DNA of 64,000 bases from Albula goreensis (taxonomy: Eukaryota; Chordata; Actinopteri; Albuliformes; Albulidae), in contig CM040743.1 of NCBI GenBank assembly GCA_022829145.1, positions 8,504,646 to 8,568,645 of the forward strand, written 5' to 3'. The notes beneath the pieces are model-generated. The model did no database searches. It saw only the letters and a list, made by a program, of their open reading frames with translations, and had not been told where the DNA came from. The translations under genes were made by a program, and so were the position numbers. This document shows, one piece after another, positions 12,701 through 25,689 of this stretch. Each line of letters starts with the position of its first letter. Position 1 is the first letter of the stretch.

Positions 12701-15547
12701 GCCCAAAAATCTAATTTTGTTGGGAAGGGCATCCAACTGGCCCAAAAAAGCCTTTTGGTTTACATTACAAGCACCAATTTGTAAACTGTAGTATTTACAG
12801 TATCCTGTTCAGCTGTCAGAATGAGTAAAAATCACCATTTATTTTTTCAGAAGAGAACTCAGGGTGCACTTCAGAAAAGCACAAGTGTGTGTAATGCTCA
12901 TCTCCACACACAGGAAACTCACACAGCGGTTACACAGCACCGGTATCTTAACTGTGAACACTGTCAGCTTTGTTCCTCTACGCGGTTATATGCATTGTGG
13001 TCAGTGGCTATGGAAATCCTTTCAGCCGGCAACGTGAGATTGTTGAACGCAGCTCCTGAATGTGCGTGCAGCTATCAAACAGGGCCAGTGTTGTTTGACA
13101 CAATGTGACTCGATAGCTGTTGCTTTGCATGAAGAGCCATAAAGAGAACGCTGCTCTGTAGTACGGTCATAACCTGTGTCACTGTCGCTGTGCTTGAAGC
13201 CCAGGTAGGCCAGGCTCATCCAGGTGCACCTCAGCACCTTCAGACAGCTGGGCATTATCTGGGCTATGGTAATGACTCCTCTGTGACTCTCACAGTAAAA
13301 CCAGAGACATTTGCATTGCAGCTGCAGCCAAATTAGCTCATTTGTGGGTGGCAGTGTAATATAATGATAAGAAAAATGATCTTATAACTCAGAGGACGTA
13401 GGTTCAGTCAGCAAGATGCTTCATTTAAGTTGCTTCAGTGAATATCCAGCTGTATAAATGGATGGGATGAAAAAAGTGTAAATGTAAATTTCTGAGTCAT
13501 CCTGGATAAATGGGCCGGCTAAATGCAGTGTAATTTTAAACAAAACAGCATAGATAAACAGAATATTTCTTTTGAATGTTGTGTGTTTATAACCAGTTGC
13601 CTTTTTCACCATCCTCTTGGCTGAGTGTGAAAGGCACTTGAGCTGTGATGTTTACACTCACTGTTGTCTGTAGATTGCTGTCTAGCTTTATATAAATTTA
13701 GCTAAAGAAAAACACTGTTTTTTTGTAACAAGGTTCTAGAGTCTCTATATTCTCTGCAGTTTACAGTGGATGGTATGTTCCTGGGCTTTCCTGAAGGCCC
13801 CTTACCCTGGGCCTGGAAAAAACCCTCAGGGTGTTCTGGTTTTTGTTTCCACCTGAAAAACAGCCACCAAAGCAGACCCAGGAAACCAGACAAGGCCTGT
13901 TAACTGTGTGACTGAGCGGTTTATTTATCATTTAAGCACTGGGTGACTAGCATGAAACAAAAGCTAGTGTGGAGCTCCATGAGCAGGGCTGGGGGCCCCT
14001 GCACTGTTTTTCAAGTGAAAGTTTTGTACCTGTGATTTAACCTAACCCTCATGAATATTCATCAGTAGAAAATTGACATGGGCTCATGAATATTCATTGG
14101 CTGTGCTCCCAGTTGACCTGTCTGCTCCCGGTTGACCTGCCTGCCCTGTTCAGAATGGAATATTTGCTGGTTTAAATTCACCTGGCAAGGGGAGTTCAAC
14201 AGCAGTTTTTTTGTGGAGTGTAAGGCTGTGTGTGTATGTGTGTGTGAAGGATGCCATGCTGTGCTGTTGAAAGGGGCATACTGCTCAGTTGTGTGCAGCA
14301 CTGCGTGTGTTTAATGAATGGAGTGTAACACTGTGTTTGTAGAATGGGCAGGGCAGTAGCTCAGTGTGTGTGTTTGTTTAATAGAGTATAATGCTTTTTG
14401 TTTGTGTGTTCTGAATGGGATCTAAGATCTCAGTGTCTAAAAGCGTGTCGCTCTGTCCCCGCTGTTTCAGGGCTCAGTGGACTCTCTGAAGATGGCTCTT
14501 GGAGGGTCAGTAGCTCAGGCTGGAATTCTGACCAACTGTCCTTTCCAGGGAGACTCTCACAATACAGGTACCAGCGCAATTAAACACAGGTGTATAGATC
14601 AATTAAACAGTAAGGTATCCAAAATAATACCATTGAGGTATCCAGCTAAATACAGCTCAGATATACAGTCTAATAGAACATGACACTGTCACACCAATTT
14701 TGCTTAAGATGATTAGCTTCAGAGTTCACTTTAATAGGCAATTTAAGTTTGTGTCATCTAGTTTTTTTTGTTGAGTTGCCTCAGTTATGACAGAGGTATC
14801 CCTTAGCACAGATACCCAGCGCAATACAGTGACGTCTTCTTTATAAAGCTTCTGTAATGCGCCACAACTGGTCTTACTGCGGATAAAACACTTTATATGG
14901 CACTTATCATATGTGCCCATATCATTTTATATATGCTTCACTGTGGCTCTTTCAGCACCTGCTGAAAGTGCTTCCAAAGCACCATTGATTGTTTCTCTCT
15001 ACCTCCATCTAGTGGTCATAGTACATAATTGCACATTTAGGGAACACTGACAGTACATATAAATCAACAACAGATCACAACAAATCTTGTTATAAATTAT
15101 TCAGAAAGCGAATCAATTGTACTAGTGAGGTTCAATTAAGAACAAAACAGGTAGAATTGAATGTTATATATATCTGATGTATCTCATTTGTTCTTTACAA
15201 CTAAATACAAAGAACCGGGATAAGGTCAGTTTTGTTCAGAAAACCATCTGCACACTGTCAAAACAACACCCAGCAAGGCTCCGCTGTGTTATATCAGATT
15301 CTGCACATCTTCTTTGTGTGAGATTTAGTAAAATGACCTTTTTGCTGTGTTTTAGGTCATGCTTGTCTTTATGTATGTAAAATGCAGAGCCCATCAAATT
15401 TTCCAAAGCTCTGAAGAACTCAATTCAAACATATTTAAATCCTTTTGAACACTATTTAACAGACACTGGGAATGATAGTGGTGACCATGCTGGTTTTTTG
15501 TTTTGTTTTTTTTTTTACAGTGAATGGTGACGTGAACTCCATTCTGG
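5747..15547 (+). CDS. thbs3: thbs3 exons 1-5: signal peptide and laminin-G-like N-terminal domain
   Basis: Exon 1 encodes a signal peptide of about 22-25 residues with the hydrophobic core [13 protein letters not shown], ending at MQ in phase 1. Exons 2-5 encode the thrombospondin N-terminal domain, residues about 29-222, with motifs such as [50 protein letters not shown] and LTNCPFQGD. This domain has a laminin-G fold and in the family binds glycosaminoglycans and cell-surface receptors. Exon 5 is only 27 nt. Intron 1 is 5.4 kb, by far the largest, and may hold regulatory DNA. Exon 2 lacks one base (see findings): as printed it shifts frame after RLPP, but the next frame continues [13 protein letters not shown]. 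Confidence 0.93.
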
Positions 15548-18500
15548 GTGAGTGCATACCTTCTGCTTGAGCCAGGCTCTGTAGCTTCTTCTCTTAGCAT
15601 GTTGCGGGAAACCCCTATCTTCCCTGCAAGCCTTCTGCAGCCCTCTGTAGCAGCCCTTATTACTGTCATTCAGAGACAGGCTAGGAGGGCCATATCTGGT
15701 TTTGGATTTAATGTCAGCTCTTAATGATTTATCCAGGCCTACCATTTTATGCAGTCTAACAGTTTATCCAGTTTTCTTCACAAGCCTGTGAGTGAACCAC
15801 CTTTGCTGTCTGCAGATGCTTAGCAAAATGAGTCAGGCTAATGAACTAAAACCTGCATGCACAGCAGCCCTCCAGGCTGGGAGTTGTCCACTCCTTAATG
15901 AAGATTAATGCTACGGCTTTACTCACATGCACTAACTAGTTCATGGCCACGCCATACTCAAGTGAAAAATGTAAACATGATTGAATATTGCTTTCTGAAA
16001 CAATGTTTGTCAGACGGCGTCTCACTGCAGCATAGCACTGTGTTTCACAGCTTCAGGAGCTTCAAATGCTCCCATGATGTTAACTGGAAAAAAACTCCAA
16101 ATCTGTAGTTTGGAAGAGGTGCATATTTTCCATGGTATTTGCATTATGTAAGACAGTTAGAAATAAAATATAATAAAACTGAAGCTGGTTTTGTGGTCTC
16201 TAATTTGCAATTGTTCACAGTAACTTCTATCAAGCGGGGTCACTCTTTAATTTACCATGATACGCACAGCATTCTGCTCTTATTCATGAGTACTGTGTTT
16301 TGCATGCATGGGGTTGCAGTGTAGGATCATGGTTAGGAGACTGGGCTTGTACCCTTAGGCAAGTTACTTTACCCAAATTGCTCAAGTAAAATGTCCCGCT
16401 GTATACACGGATAGAGTGTTTTTAAAAATGAAAATCAGGTAAATAGTTTCTGTTCATGCCCAAAAATGCCAGTAGTTTTGTTCCTTTATTTCATTCCCAA
16501 GTCTTGGCAGTCATTGGCCTGTTGTGGCTGTCTCTGTGTGGGCATCATGTTCTCTTTTGTGCCTCTGTGTCAGGTGACCACACGAAGGCCCTGATTGGTC
16601 AGCTAATCATCTTCAACCAGATCCTGGGGGAGCTGAGGCAGGATATCAGAGAGCAGGTGAGGAAAGAAGGGTGGGGCCCACAGCTGTGCAGTCAGCATGG
16701 CTAGCCCTGCTCCTGACCCAAACCCCAGGTCTGACTGTTCATTTTTTACTGATATTCCATGAACAATTCCTGGATACTTTTCACAAGGGCATTTCAAACT
16801 ATTTAAACCAGGAGAGCCAGAGAAGAAAGACATGGATCAGAAAGGGGGTGTTAGGGAGGTGAAGGGCGATGAGAGACATGGAAAATGATTTTAAAAGCAT
16901 GATTTGTCTTTCTGTACAGGTGAAGGAAATGTCCCTGATCAGAAACACCATACTGGAGTGCCAGGTGTGCGGTGAGTAACCATGTGATCTCCGTCAGTCA
17001 CGGCCATAGACACCTGCAGACAGCTGCCTGGGCTGCCTGCTTTAATTTTTGTACTGGGCAGGCTACAGTGCAAAGACATCTGGGTGCTGCTTCTGACTGC
17101 TGGTTTCCTTAACGATTAAGAGAACAATCCATCATTACTGAAAGCAATGTCATTATTAGTGCTGACTTGCCCTGCTTTAAAACATGATCAGACATCTGTT
17201 AAAAAAAAAAAAAAAAAACTCTGCACAAAATGAGAATGTTAGGTTACGTCTGTTCACATAACTTGTGTATCTTTACATTGAGGGCCATTCAGCAAAGGTG
17301 GTCAACACAAGCTGCAGAGAGTAGAAATAATGATCATGTATCTGCTCAATGCATTCATTAAACCAGCAGGTGTCGCTAATTAACCTCCCTAGCTGTGCTA
17401 ATCAGAATCAGCTGGTTTACTGTCATGGGAGGAAAAGACACATGGCATTATGTAATGTAATGTAATGTAATAATAAGTTCTGCTTCCTGAAGCAGGGGTT
17501 TTCCACTTTAGTAGGTGTCGCACATGAGTGATGTAATGAAAGGGGACGGTGCTGTTTCCCACAGGGTTCCATGAGCCGCGGTCCCGCTGCATGCCCAGCC
17601 CCTGTTATAAGGGGGTGCCCTGCATGGAGACATTTGACTACCCAGGGTACCGCTGTGGGCCCTGTCCCGAGGGCATGACAGGGAACGGCACGCACTGTGA
17701 AGACATCGACGAGGTGACTGCCACCACTGCCAGGCGTTTCGCTGCCTGGCCTGTCAGACTGTCCACTCGCCAAAATTAAGCGCTGCAGGCTGTCAGAACA
17801 CTGACCTGGTTCACACGATTCCCTGCCAGTTTCTGTCTCCCACCCCCACAATGGACACTGACTGACTGAAAACTTGCAATAGGTCACACCTTTTCTTTCT
17901 TTCCATTCTTTCCCTCTCTTGTTTCTTCCTGCCCTCCTTCAAATTCCTTCCCCTCTTTCTCCCTCATCGCTCACTCCCAGCTGTCATGATGGAAAATGTA
18001 TTGTTTTGTCAATATTTTTTGGGTAGTCTGAATAACTGGTGCTTTCATGTTTTGCTTTCGTGTTATGTCTTGTTTTGCTTTGATAAACCACACACTCTCA
18101 CTCACCCACTCTCTCTCTCCCTCCACAGTGCTCCCTGGCCCAGCCCTGCTTCAGCCCCGTCGCATGTGTGAATATACCCAAGGGGTTCACCTGTGAGCCT
18201 TGCCCACCCGGGCTCTTTGGACCCCCCCTCAGCGGGGTTGGGGTGGAGTATGCCAAAACCCACAAACAGGTAGGAGGAACACACCAAACCCAGAAAGGGG
18301 GGGTGTTCTAGAAAGAGCAAACACCCAGCCAAAGAGACTGCTGAGGGATGTAAGCACTGTAAGTGCACCCCATAATAGGGACCTAAATGAATTTATCCAT
18401 GATTGGGAATAGAGCTGAATAGGGGGTGGACGATAGAATCTGTACTGACTATGCACAGTACATTCATTTCCAAAGCTCCTGCACTTTTCATGCTCATTTA

Positions 18501-21500
18501 CACAGCTTGATATTTACTTAAGAGATTTCACACAATGCACAACAGCAGAGCCCCATCTGGACCCCAGTCCTGCACCTCTCTGACGATCCAGCCTTTGTCT
18601 CCGATTGATGATGTCACTTCCTGTTGTCTCTCTCCTGCAGGTGTGTACAGATGTGGATGAGTGTGTGGAGGGCGCTTGTGTTCCTAATTCTGTGTGCATC
18701 AACACTGTGGTGAGTGTGCCCCCACTCCTCTGTCCCTCCCCCACACCCTTTAGTCCCATAATGCATTGCAGGGTACCCTGCTTATTCTCAGCTTGAGACT
18801 GTCATTGTATAATGTCATTCTCTCTTGCTCCTCCAGGGCTCCTACAAGTGTGGGCAGTGTAAGGTGGGTTTCGTGGGTAACCAGACGGTCGGCTGCCTCC
18901 CGCGACGGTCCTGCGCCACTCTGTCCTTTAACCCCTGCGATGTCAATGCCCACTGCATCATGGAGCGCAACGGGGATGTGTCCTGCAGAGTGAGTGCAGA
19001 CAGGACTCCTTCACATTCAGGCTTAACTGCAGTGATGCACGGGCTGAGCAGCTGAGCAGACTCAGCTATCAGCGTCACTGATAGAACTATTCATTTGATA
19101 AACGTGCATCACCAGCACACCATAAATAATAAATATTAATCATCACCTTTTTTATTTTTTACAAAAACTATTACTATTTTTATTAGTTCACTCCAGCACC
19201 ATACTGCACCATACGACACATTGTTTTGCTACATGTGGACCTGATTATTTTAGAAATTATGTAATTTATTCCCATGATTTCTCTCCCTCTCTCACCCCCT
19301 CATCCCTCAGTGTAACGTGGGCTGGGCCGGTAACGGGAACACCTGCGGTCCGGACACTGACATTGACGGATACCCCGACCTGTCTCTCCCCTGCATTGAC
19401 AACGACAAGCACTGCAAACCGGTCAGTGTCCTCCCTGCAGCCCCGAAGGACATACACAGCACTAACACTGCATCAGTACAGACAACACATTACACAGCAG
19501 TACAGACAGCACACAGCAGTACAGACACTACACACACTACACTACATGTCACTCCTACACTGACACACTTCGAGGTACCACACTGCTGTCATTGTTAGTG
19601 TGTAATATACTGACACACCCTAAGTTAACACAATGCTGTGCATAGTATACTGACACACTTACCATACAGCTGTTTAACAGTCTCATAGTCTCTGATGTGT
19701 TTGTGTTCCTCTCGCAGGATAACTGTGTTAACACACCCAACTCAGGACAGGAGGATGCCGACCAAGATGGCATCGGAGACCAGTGTGACGAAGATGCAGA
19801 TGGCGACGGGATCAAGAATGTGGAGGTTTGTCTGTCCATCTCCAAAAAGGTGGTCTATTCTGCCCATTTTTCTGTGTTTAAATTTCATAATTTTGTGTAT
19901 ATCCATCATCCATCAATGAAAATACAGAGAAGCAAGTCACATGATATTAACACAGACAGTGGAAGTGCAGTAGCTGCTTAGAGGTCTGAATTTTATTCTT
20001 TATTACTTAAATTGTAATTGGCTTTCTTGTCCAGGATAACTGTCGGCTAGTCCCCAACAAGGACCAGCAGAATTCTGACACAGACTCCTTCGGCGATGCC
20101 TGCGACAACTGCCCCAACGTCCCCAACAGCGACCAGAAAGACACAGACAGCAACGGGGAAGGAGACGCCTGTGACAACGACATCGATGGAGACGGTAACT
20201 CGACCGCAGCTAACAGCTAACGTCTCTGAACCTAGACCCCCTCCTGTAATCTGTAATGTGGCCGCTTGATGTTTTACTTTATTAGTGATGATAATTTTAG
20301 CTGCTGCTCCTGTAGTGGAAGGAGGAACACGTCTCTGTTTCTTGATGCAGGCATTCCGAACGTGTTGGACAACTGTCCCAAAGTCCCCAACCCCATGCAG
20401 ACCGACCGGGACGGGGACGGCGTGGGAGATGCCTGTGACAGCTGTCCTGAAGTCAGCAACCCCATGCAGGTGAGAGGGGAGGACAGGAAGAGGGAGGTGG
20501 GAAGAGAATGGGGGAGGGGAGAGAGCTGGTGAAAGGGGAAAAATGGAAGTTCGATTGTATAGTTCTACACTGAGTTTGTTTTTTTTTTTTCAGTAGTTTT
20601 TATCATTACCAGTTTAATTGTTATTATTAATCCCCATTATTATATTTCCTACTATGGACTGTGTTGTTAAGCAGTGATTGATAGGCCAGAAAACACCCAG
20701 CTGTTATCACAGTCATCAAGTTGATTGGAGAGACAGAAAATTAGAAAGTGTTCACTAGAGGGCGCTGTATATACTAGTCCCCACATAGTATGAGAGTGGA
20801 GACAAGGTAAATCTTGCCATTTGCATTCGTGATGGAGAATTACTAGATCTGATTTTTTTTCCATTAAAAAAAATAAATAAATATAAGAGTAACAAATAGG
20901 GTATGCTCCGAAATTCAGAATTTGAATAATTTCATTTTCATTTAATTTTGAATTGTTCTGCTGTGTACAGTACACATTTTTAAACAAACTGTTTTTCTTC
21001 TCCTGCAGACAGACATTGATAATGATCTCGTGGGTGACCTGTGTGACACCAACAGAGATATGTGAGTCTGATCTCCACCACTCCACACAGACCTGTGCCG
21101 CAACCATACACAATCTGTAACCATGCACTTAAATATAAACTCATACACACACACACACAAACACACATAGTCGTATACACACAGACACACACACATGCTC
21201 ACACACACACAGGTATACTCGTGCACACAAACATACACACACACACAGATATCCTGTTACACTCATAAATGGATATACATGGGTGCACACACAGCTATAC
21301 CAGCCACAGTACCACACACTGTACCAGCACACACACATACACGCTCTTTCAACATGGCTTTTCTACTTCCTCTACCGCCCCCTCACACCCCCTCTGTCCA
21401 GGGATGGAGACGGCCACCAGGATTCCCGTGACAACTGCCCGGACGTCCCCAACAGCTCCCAGCTGGACTCTGACAACGACGGAATTGGCGATGACTGTGA

Positions 21501-24500
21501 TGATGACGATGACAACGACGGGATCCCAGATTTTGTGGGCCCGGGCCCGGATAACTGCAGGCTCATCGTCAACCCCAATCAGAAAGACGCGAACGGTAAA
21601 GTCGCCCCACCCCCAATCAGCCCCAATCAGAAAGACACGAACGGTAAAGTCGCCCCACCCCCAATCAACCCTAATCAGAAAGACATGAACGGTAAAGAAG
21701 CCCCACCCCCAATCAACCCTAATCAGAAAGACACGAACGGTAACGTCGCCCCCCCATCCCCTCTCCATGCCCACTGATCTAAACCCTGAATGTAAATCTT
21801 AATGAAAGTGACATTTCCCTAATTACATTATAATTAAGCTGCCTGATGCACTTGAGCGTACATATCTTCTGTAGGCATTTTCTGTAATTTTCACATACAC
21901 TGTAATTGACCACTATCTATATTTCCTGCTAAATTGTATCGTGTTGCATTATGTCACCAACCCAAACCTTTATTGTACCCTTGGGAGACAAATTGTCTTT
22001 TAAACCATAGGCTGTAGAAATACTGGACTGGATGAGATTCATTCATTGGTTCATTGGCTTCACCTTGGACCAGCATTGATTGATTCATTGGTTCATTGGC
22101 TTCACCTCAGGCCACTATCACAACACCCTAGTGTAGGCTTATTTCCACACAACTGTGCTGCCTGTTGTGGGTTATTTCAGAGGGTGGGCGACTCTGGGGC
22201 TGGAGGGATGGTGTGTTTCTAACTGTAATGTAAAATCCATTGATATTTTTAATCTACCAGCAACTGTAAAAAAGTTATCCTACAATAACATGTAAGAATA
22301 ACAAATACTGCACGTGAAAGTAAAGAAAACTATTAGGTTACTATTACAAAATTAAACGTGAAACCATGTACTTTGTTTAAATTAATTGGTGTAGATTACT
22401 TCGTGAATTAATTATTTAATTGTTAATCAAGGAAAATAAATGGGAACAGGTTGAACTTGTTCCCTGTTTTGAGTTCACCAGCTGTCACTACTGTGTCCAC
22501 CCCTTGCATTTGACCGTAATTCTCTGCAAGTCAGCACCGCCCCCTGTCTGCCTCCACGTGTAGGAAACGGTGTGGGTGACGTGTGCGAGGACGACTTCGA
22601 CAACGACACGGTGATGGACCTGCTGGACGTGTGTCCGGAGAGCGCCGAGGTCACGCTGACCGACTTCAGGGCCTATCAGACCATCATCCTGGACCCGGAG
22701 GGCGACGCCCAGATCGACCCCAACTGGGTGGTGCTCAACCAGGTGACCGACGCATGACCGTGAACGGCCAGCCACTGAGTGTGACCTCAACCAGAGCCCG
22801 TCGCCTCTAGTGCACCTCCTTCAAATTTGTTCATTGACCTGTGTTTGTAATCATCTCTTAAACACTGATTTTGAAACGTTTTGCGTTTTCTTTGAGCATT
22901 ACATTTCCATTCCAATGAAGCACTAGTTGTAACTATGAGAGCTGTAATGTTGTGTTTCTTTGCTGCAGGGCATGGAGATAGTCCAAACGATGAACAGTGA
23001 TCCTGGTCTGGCCGTGGGTGAGTTAGCTCCTCCCATCTCTCTATGACGGACAGCTGCCTGATCTTTAGCTGTGCTTACCAGTCATGTGACCGTGCCTCAT
23101 TCAGCCAGCCTTTCACACATCTCCTGACAAACATGCACTCTCCTGAGATCAGTGTGTTTGGGCATGGGGAGATGCAGTGAGGATGCTTATTAGTGATTAG
23201 GCCAGTGGAATCAGCAGGAACCAAGATTGTTCCCTCAACAAATGTGTCCCTTATTCCTGCAATCTTCCTTTCTACTCCTCTCCTCTCTCTGCACTCTCCC
23301 CCCCCCCTCCCCCAGGCTACACGGCCTTTAACGGGGTGGACTTCGAGGGAACCTTCCACATCAACACAGTAACGGACGACGACTATGTGGGCTTCATCTT
23401 CGGCTACCAGGACTCGTCCAGCTTCTACGTGGTGATGTGGAAGCAGACAGAGCAGGCTTACTGGCAGTCCATCCCCTTCCGCGCTGTGGCTCAGCCCGGC
23501 CTGCAGCTGAAGGTGAGCGGCACCATGACCCAAACTCTGTCACTGGGTCAGTTATAAATACCCCAAACATTTGTAATAGCAATCCTTATAATAGCTATTA
23601 CAGACATTAGACAAGTCTAATTTGGGTTTGATTTGGGAGAGCATGTCAGCCAGGATTTGAACCCTATATATGTAAACAAATTTGCAATAGCTGCAACCAG
23701 GCCACTCCCACTGCCATGCCCCCTTTTAACCAATTGGCATAAACAGAAACACACACACACACACACACACACTTGACCTCCATGTCAAATTTCAGCCTCC
23801 TAGGGAGAAAACTGTGCCGCCAAAGGGTGGTAAAAAAATTTTGTGGACCAACCGACCGACCAACCGACAGAGCAAGCTATAGAGCTGCTGGTCGCAACTA
23901 ATAAATATGCAAATAAATGAAATGATGAGTGTTTGTTCTCCCACCCCTTGCTCAGGCGGTGAAGTCCCGCACGGGGCCCGGTGAGTTCCTGAGAAATGCC
24001 CTATGGAACACGGGCGACACGGCGGGCGAGGTCAAGCTCCTGTGGAAGGACCCCCGAAATGTGGGCTGGAAGGACAAGACCTCCTACCGCTGGCACCTCA
24101 GCCACAGGCCCCAGGTGGGCTACATCAGGTGAGGCCCCAGCCCGTCAAAAATGCAACTTACCAAATACACACTATCTGACAAAAATAAGCTCATCATAAA
24201 CATAAATAAGATTAGCATAAACTGTCAAAATGAACAAAAAAAAAGAACAAAAATGTACTTGGTAAGATGTTTTAAAAGAAAGGAATATATAATAGAACCA
24301 GCAAAATAATACTGGTAATAAATACCCAGTTTTATTTTTGTAGTGCATAAAATGCTTCAAATGTCCCACGGAATGTTCTGGTTAGATTTCCCATGTTGTT
24401 TACAATATAACAGTTTGGCGCTTCCAAATTCTATCATTTTATGACAATTTTTTCACATTCTATGAGAGTAAATAATGTTCAAATACAGCTAACCAGACAA

Positions 24501-25658
24501 ACTTGCATGTGGGGGAAGTTACCCTAACTTTCCAGGAATTTTTTAGGTACCAAAAATTTAGTTAGTTATCCAACAAATCCCCAACATTCTTACTCCTGCA
24601 TGATTTATGCAGCTGGTTTCATTTACTTATGGAGCAGTAGACTATTGAATGCCTGTTTAATTTCACTTTAATTACTTTCATTTTTATTGTATTTTTCCCC
24701 AACCAATTTTAGAGCAAACATCGTTCTCTTGTTTGCATCTGCTTACCATTATGAACTGGCTTTTATTGCAAATCTACAAATCAGGTGATTACTTGCTGCT
24801 AATCCTCTGTGCTATCGGTACTGTTTAACAGTTAAGCCTTTCTACAGTAACAGCGATACATGGGGATTAGAGGTTAAGGCCTAATGCCTACAGAATGTAC
24901 TGGCTGTCCTGTACCATGCATGTATAAAATTATACAGAGGTACGTCCGTATTCTTTCAGTCGAGGCCTGTGATGGTGTCAAGTGGCCACTAGGGGGCACT
25001 AAACTCTCCATTGGGCTGAAGGGATTCAGGGTGAGTGGGAGTGAAGGGGGGAGAAGGGTTAGGGCGAGGGGGGCTGGGTGGAGCTTTATCCCCCCGATTT
25101 TTCCTGAATCTCTGAGACTTCACAGAGGCCGAACTCCCTACTCCCCCCCCCCCACCCCCAACCCCACCCGCCCCGACCCGGCCGCTTATTGTCCCTGTCT
25201 CCATGCCGACCAAATCTTTGGCAGGAATTCGTTGGGCGCCCGTTCATATGCAGATCCAGAGGACGCTACAACAGAGTGGAAGGAATGCAAGGGAGGCAAA
25301 GAGTGAGGTTGAGGGAGAGAGATGGAAAGAGAGAGGGAGAGAGGAGGAGGAGGGGGGGTGGGGGGGGCAGATTGAGGAGATCAGAGGGGGCTTGGGGTAC
25401 AGAAGGTCTCACGCTGGCGGAAGCTCGCGCGTCTTTAGCGCGGGGGTTGCTTAGCAGCCCCGTGATTGAGGACACTCATCAAACAGACTGGTCCCAAGGG
25501 ATGATGGGATGGGGGTATGAGAGGGGGGAGGGGAGACGAGGATAACAAAAGGGAGGAAGTGTGTGAAAGAGTGTCATTGAGGAGAAGAGGGGTACGGGAG
25601 TTATGGGGACTGTAGGACTCACTCATGTAAGGCCTCTTAATAGCCCTGAAGAAAACAC

Positions 25659-25689
<31 letters not shown>

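Noticed and set aside
17423-17887. 154-codon minus-strand frame
   Set aside because: Antisense shadow of thbs3 exon 8 and its flanks.
21349-21774. 141-codon minus-strand frame with a repeated pattern
   Set aside because: Antisense of exon 17 and the 48-bp tandem repeat.
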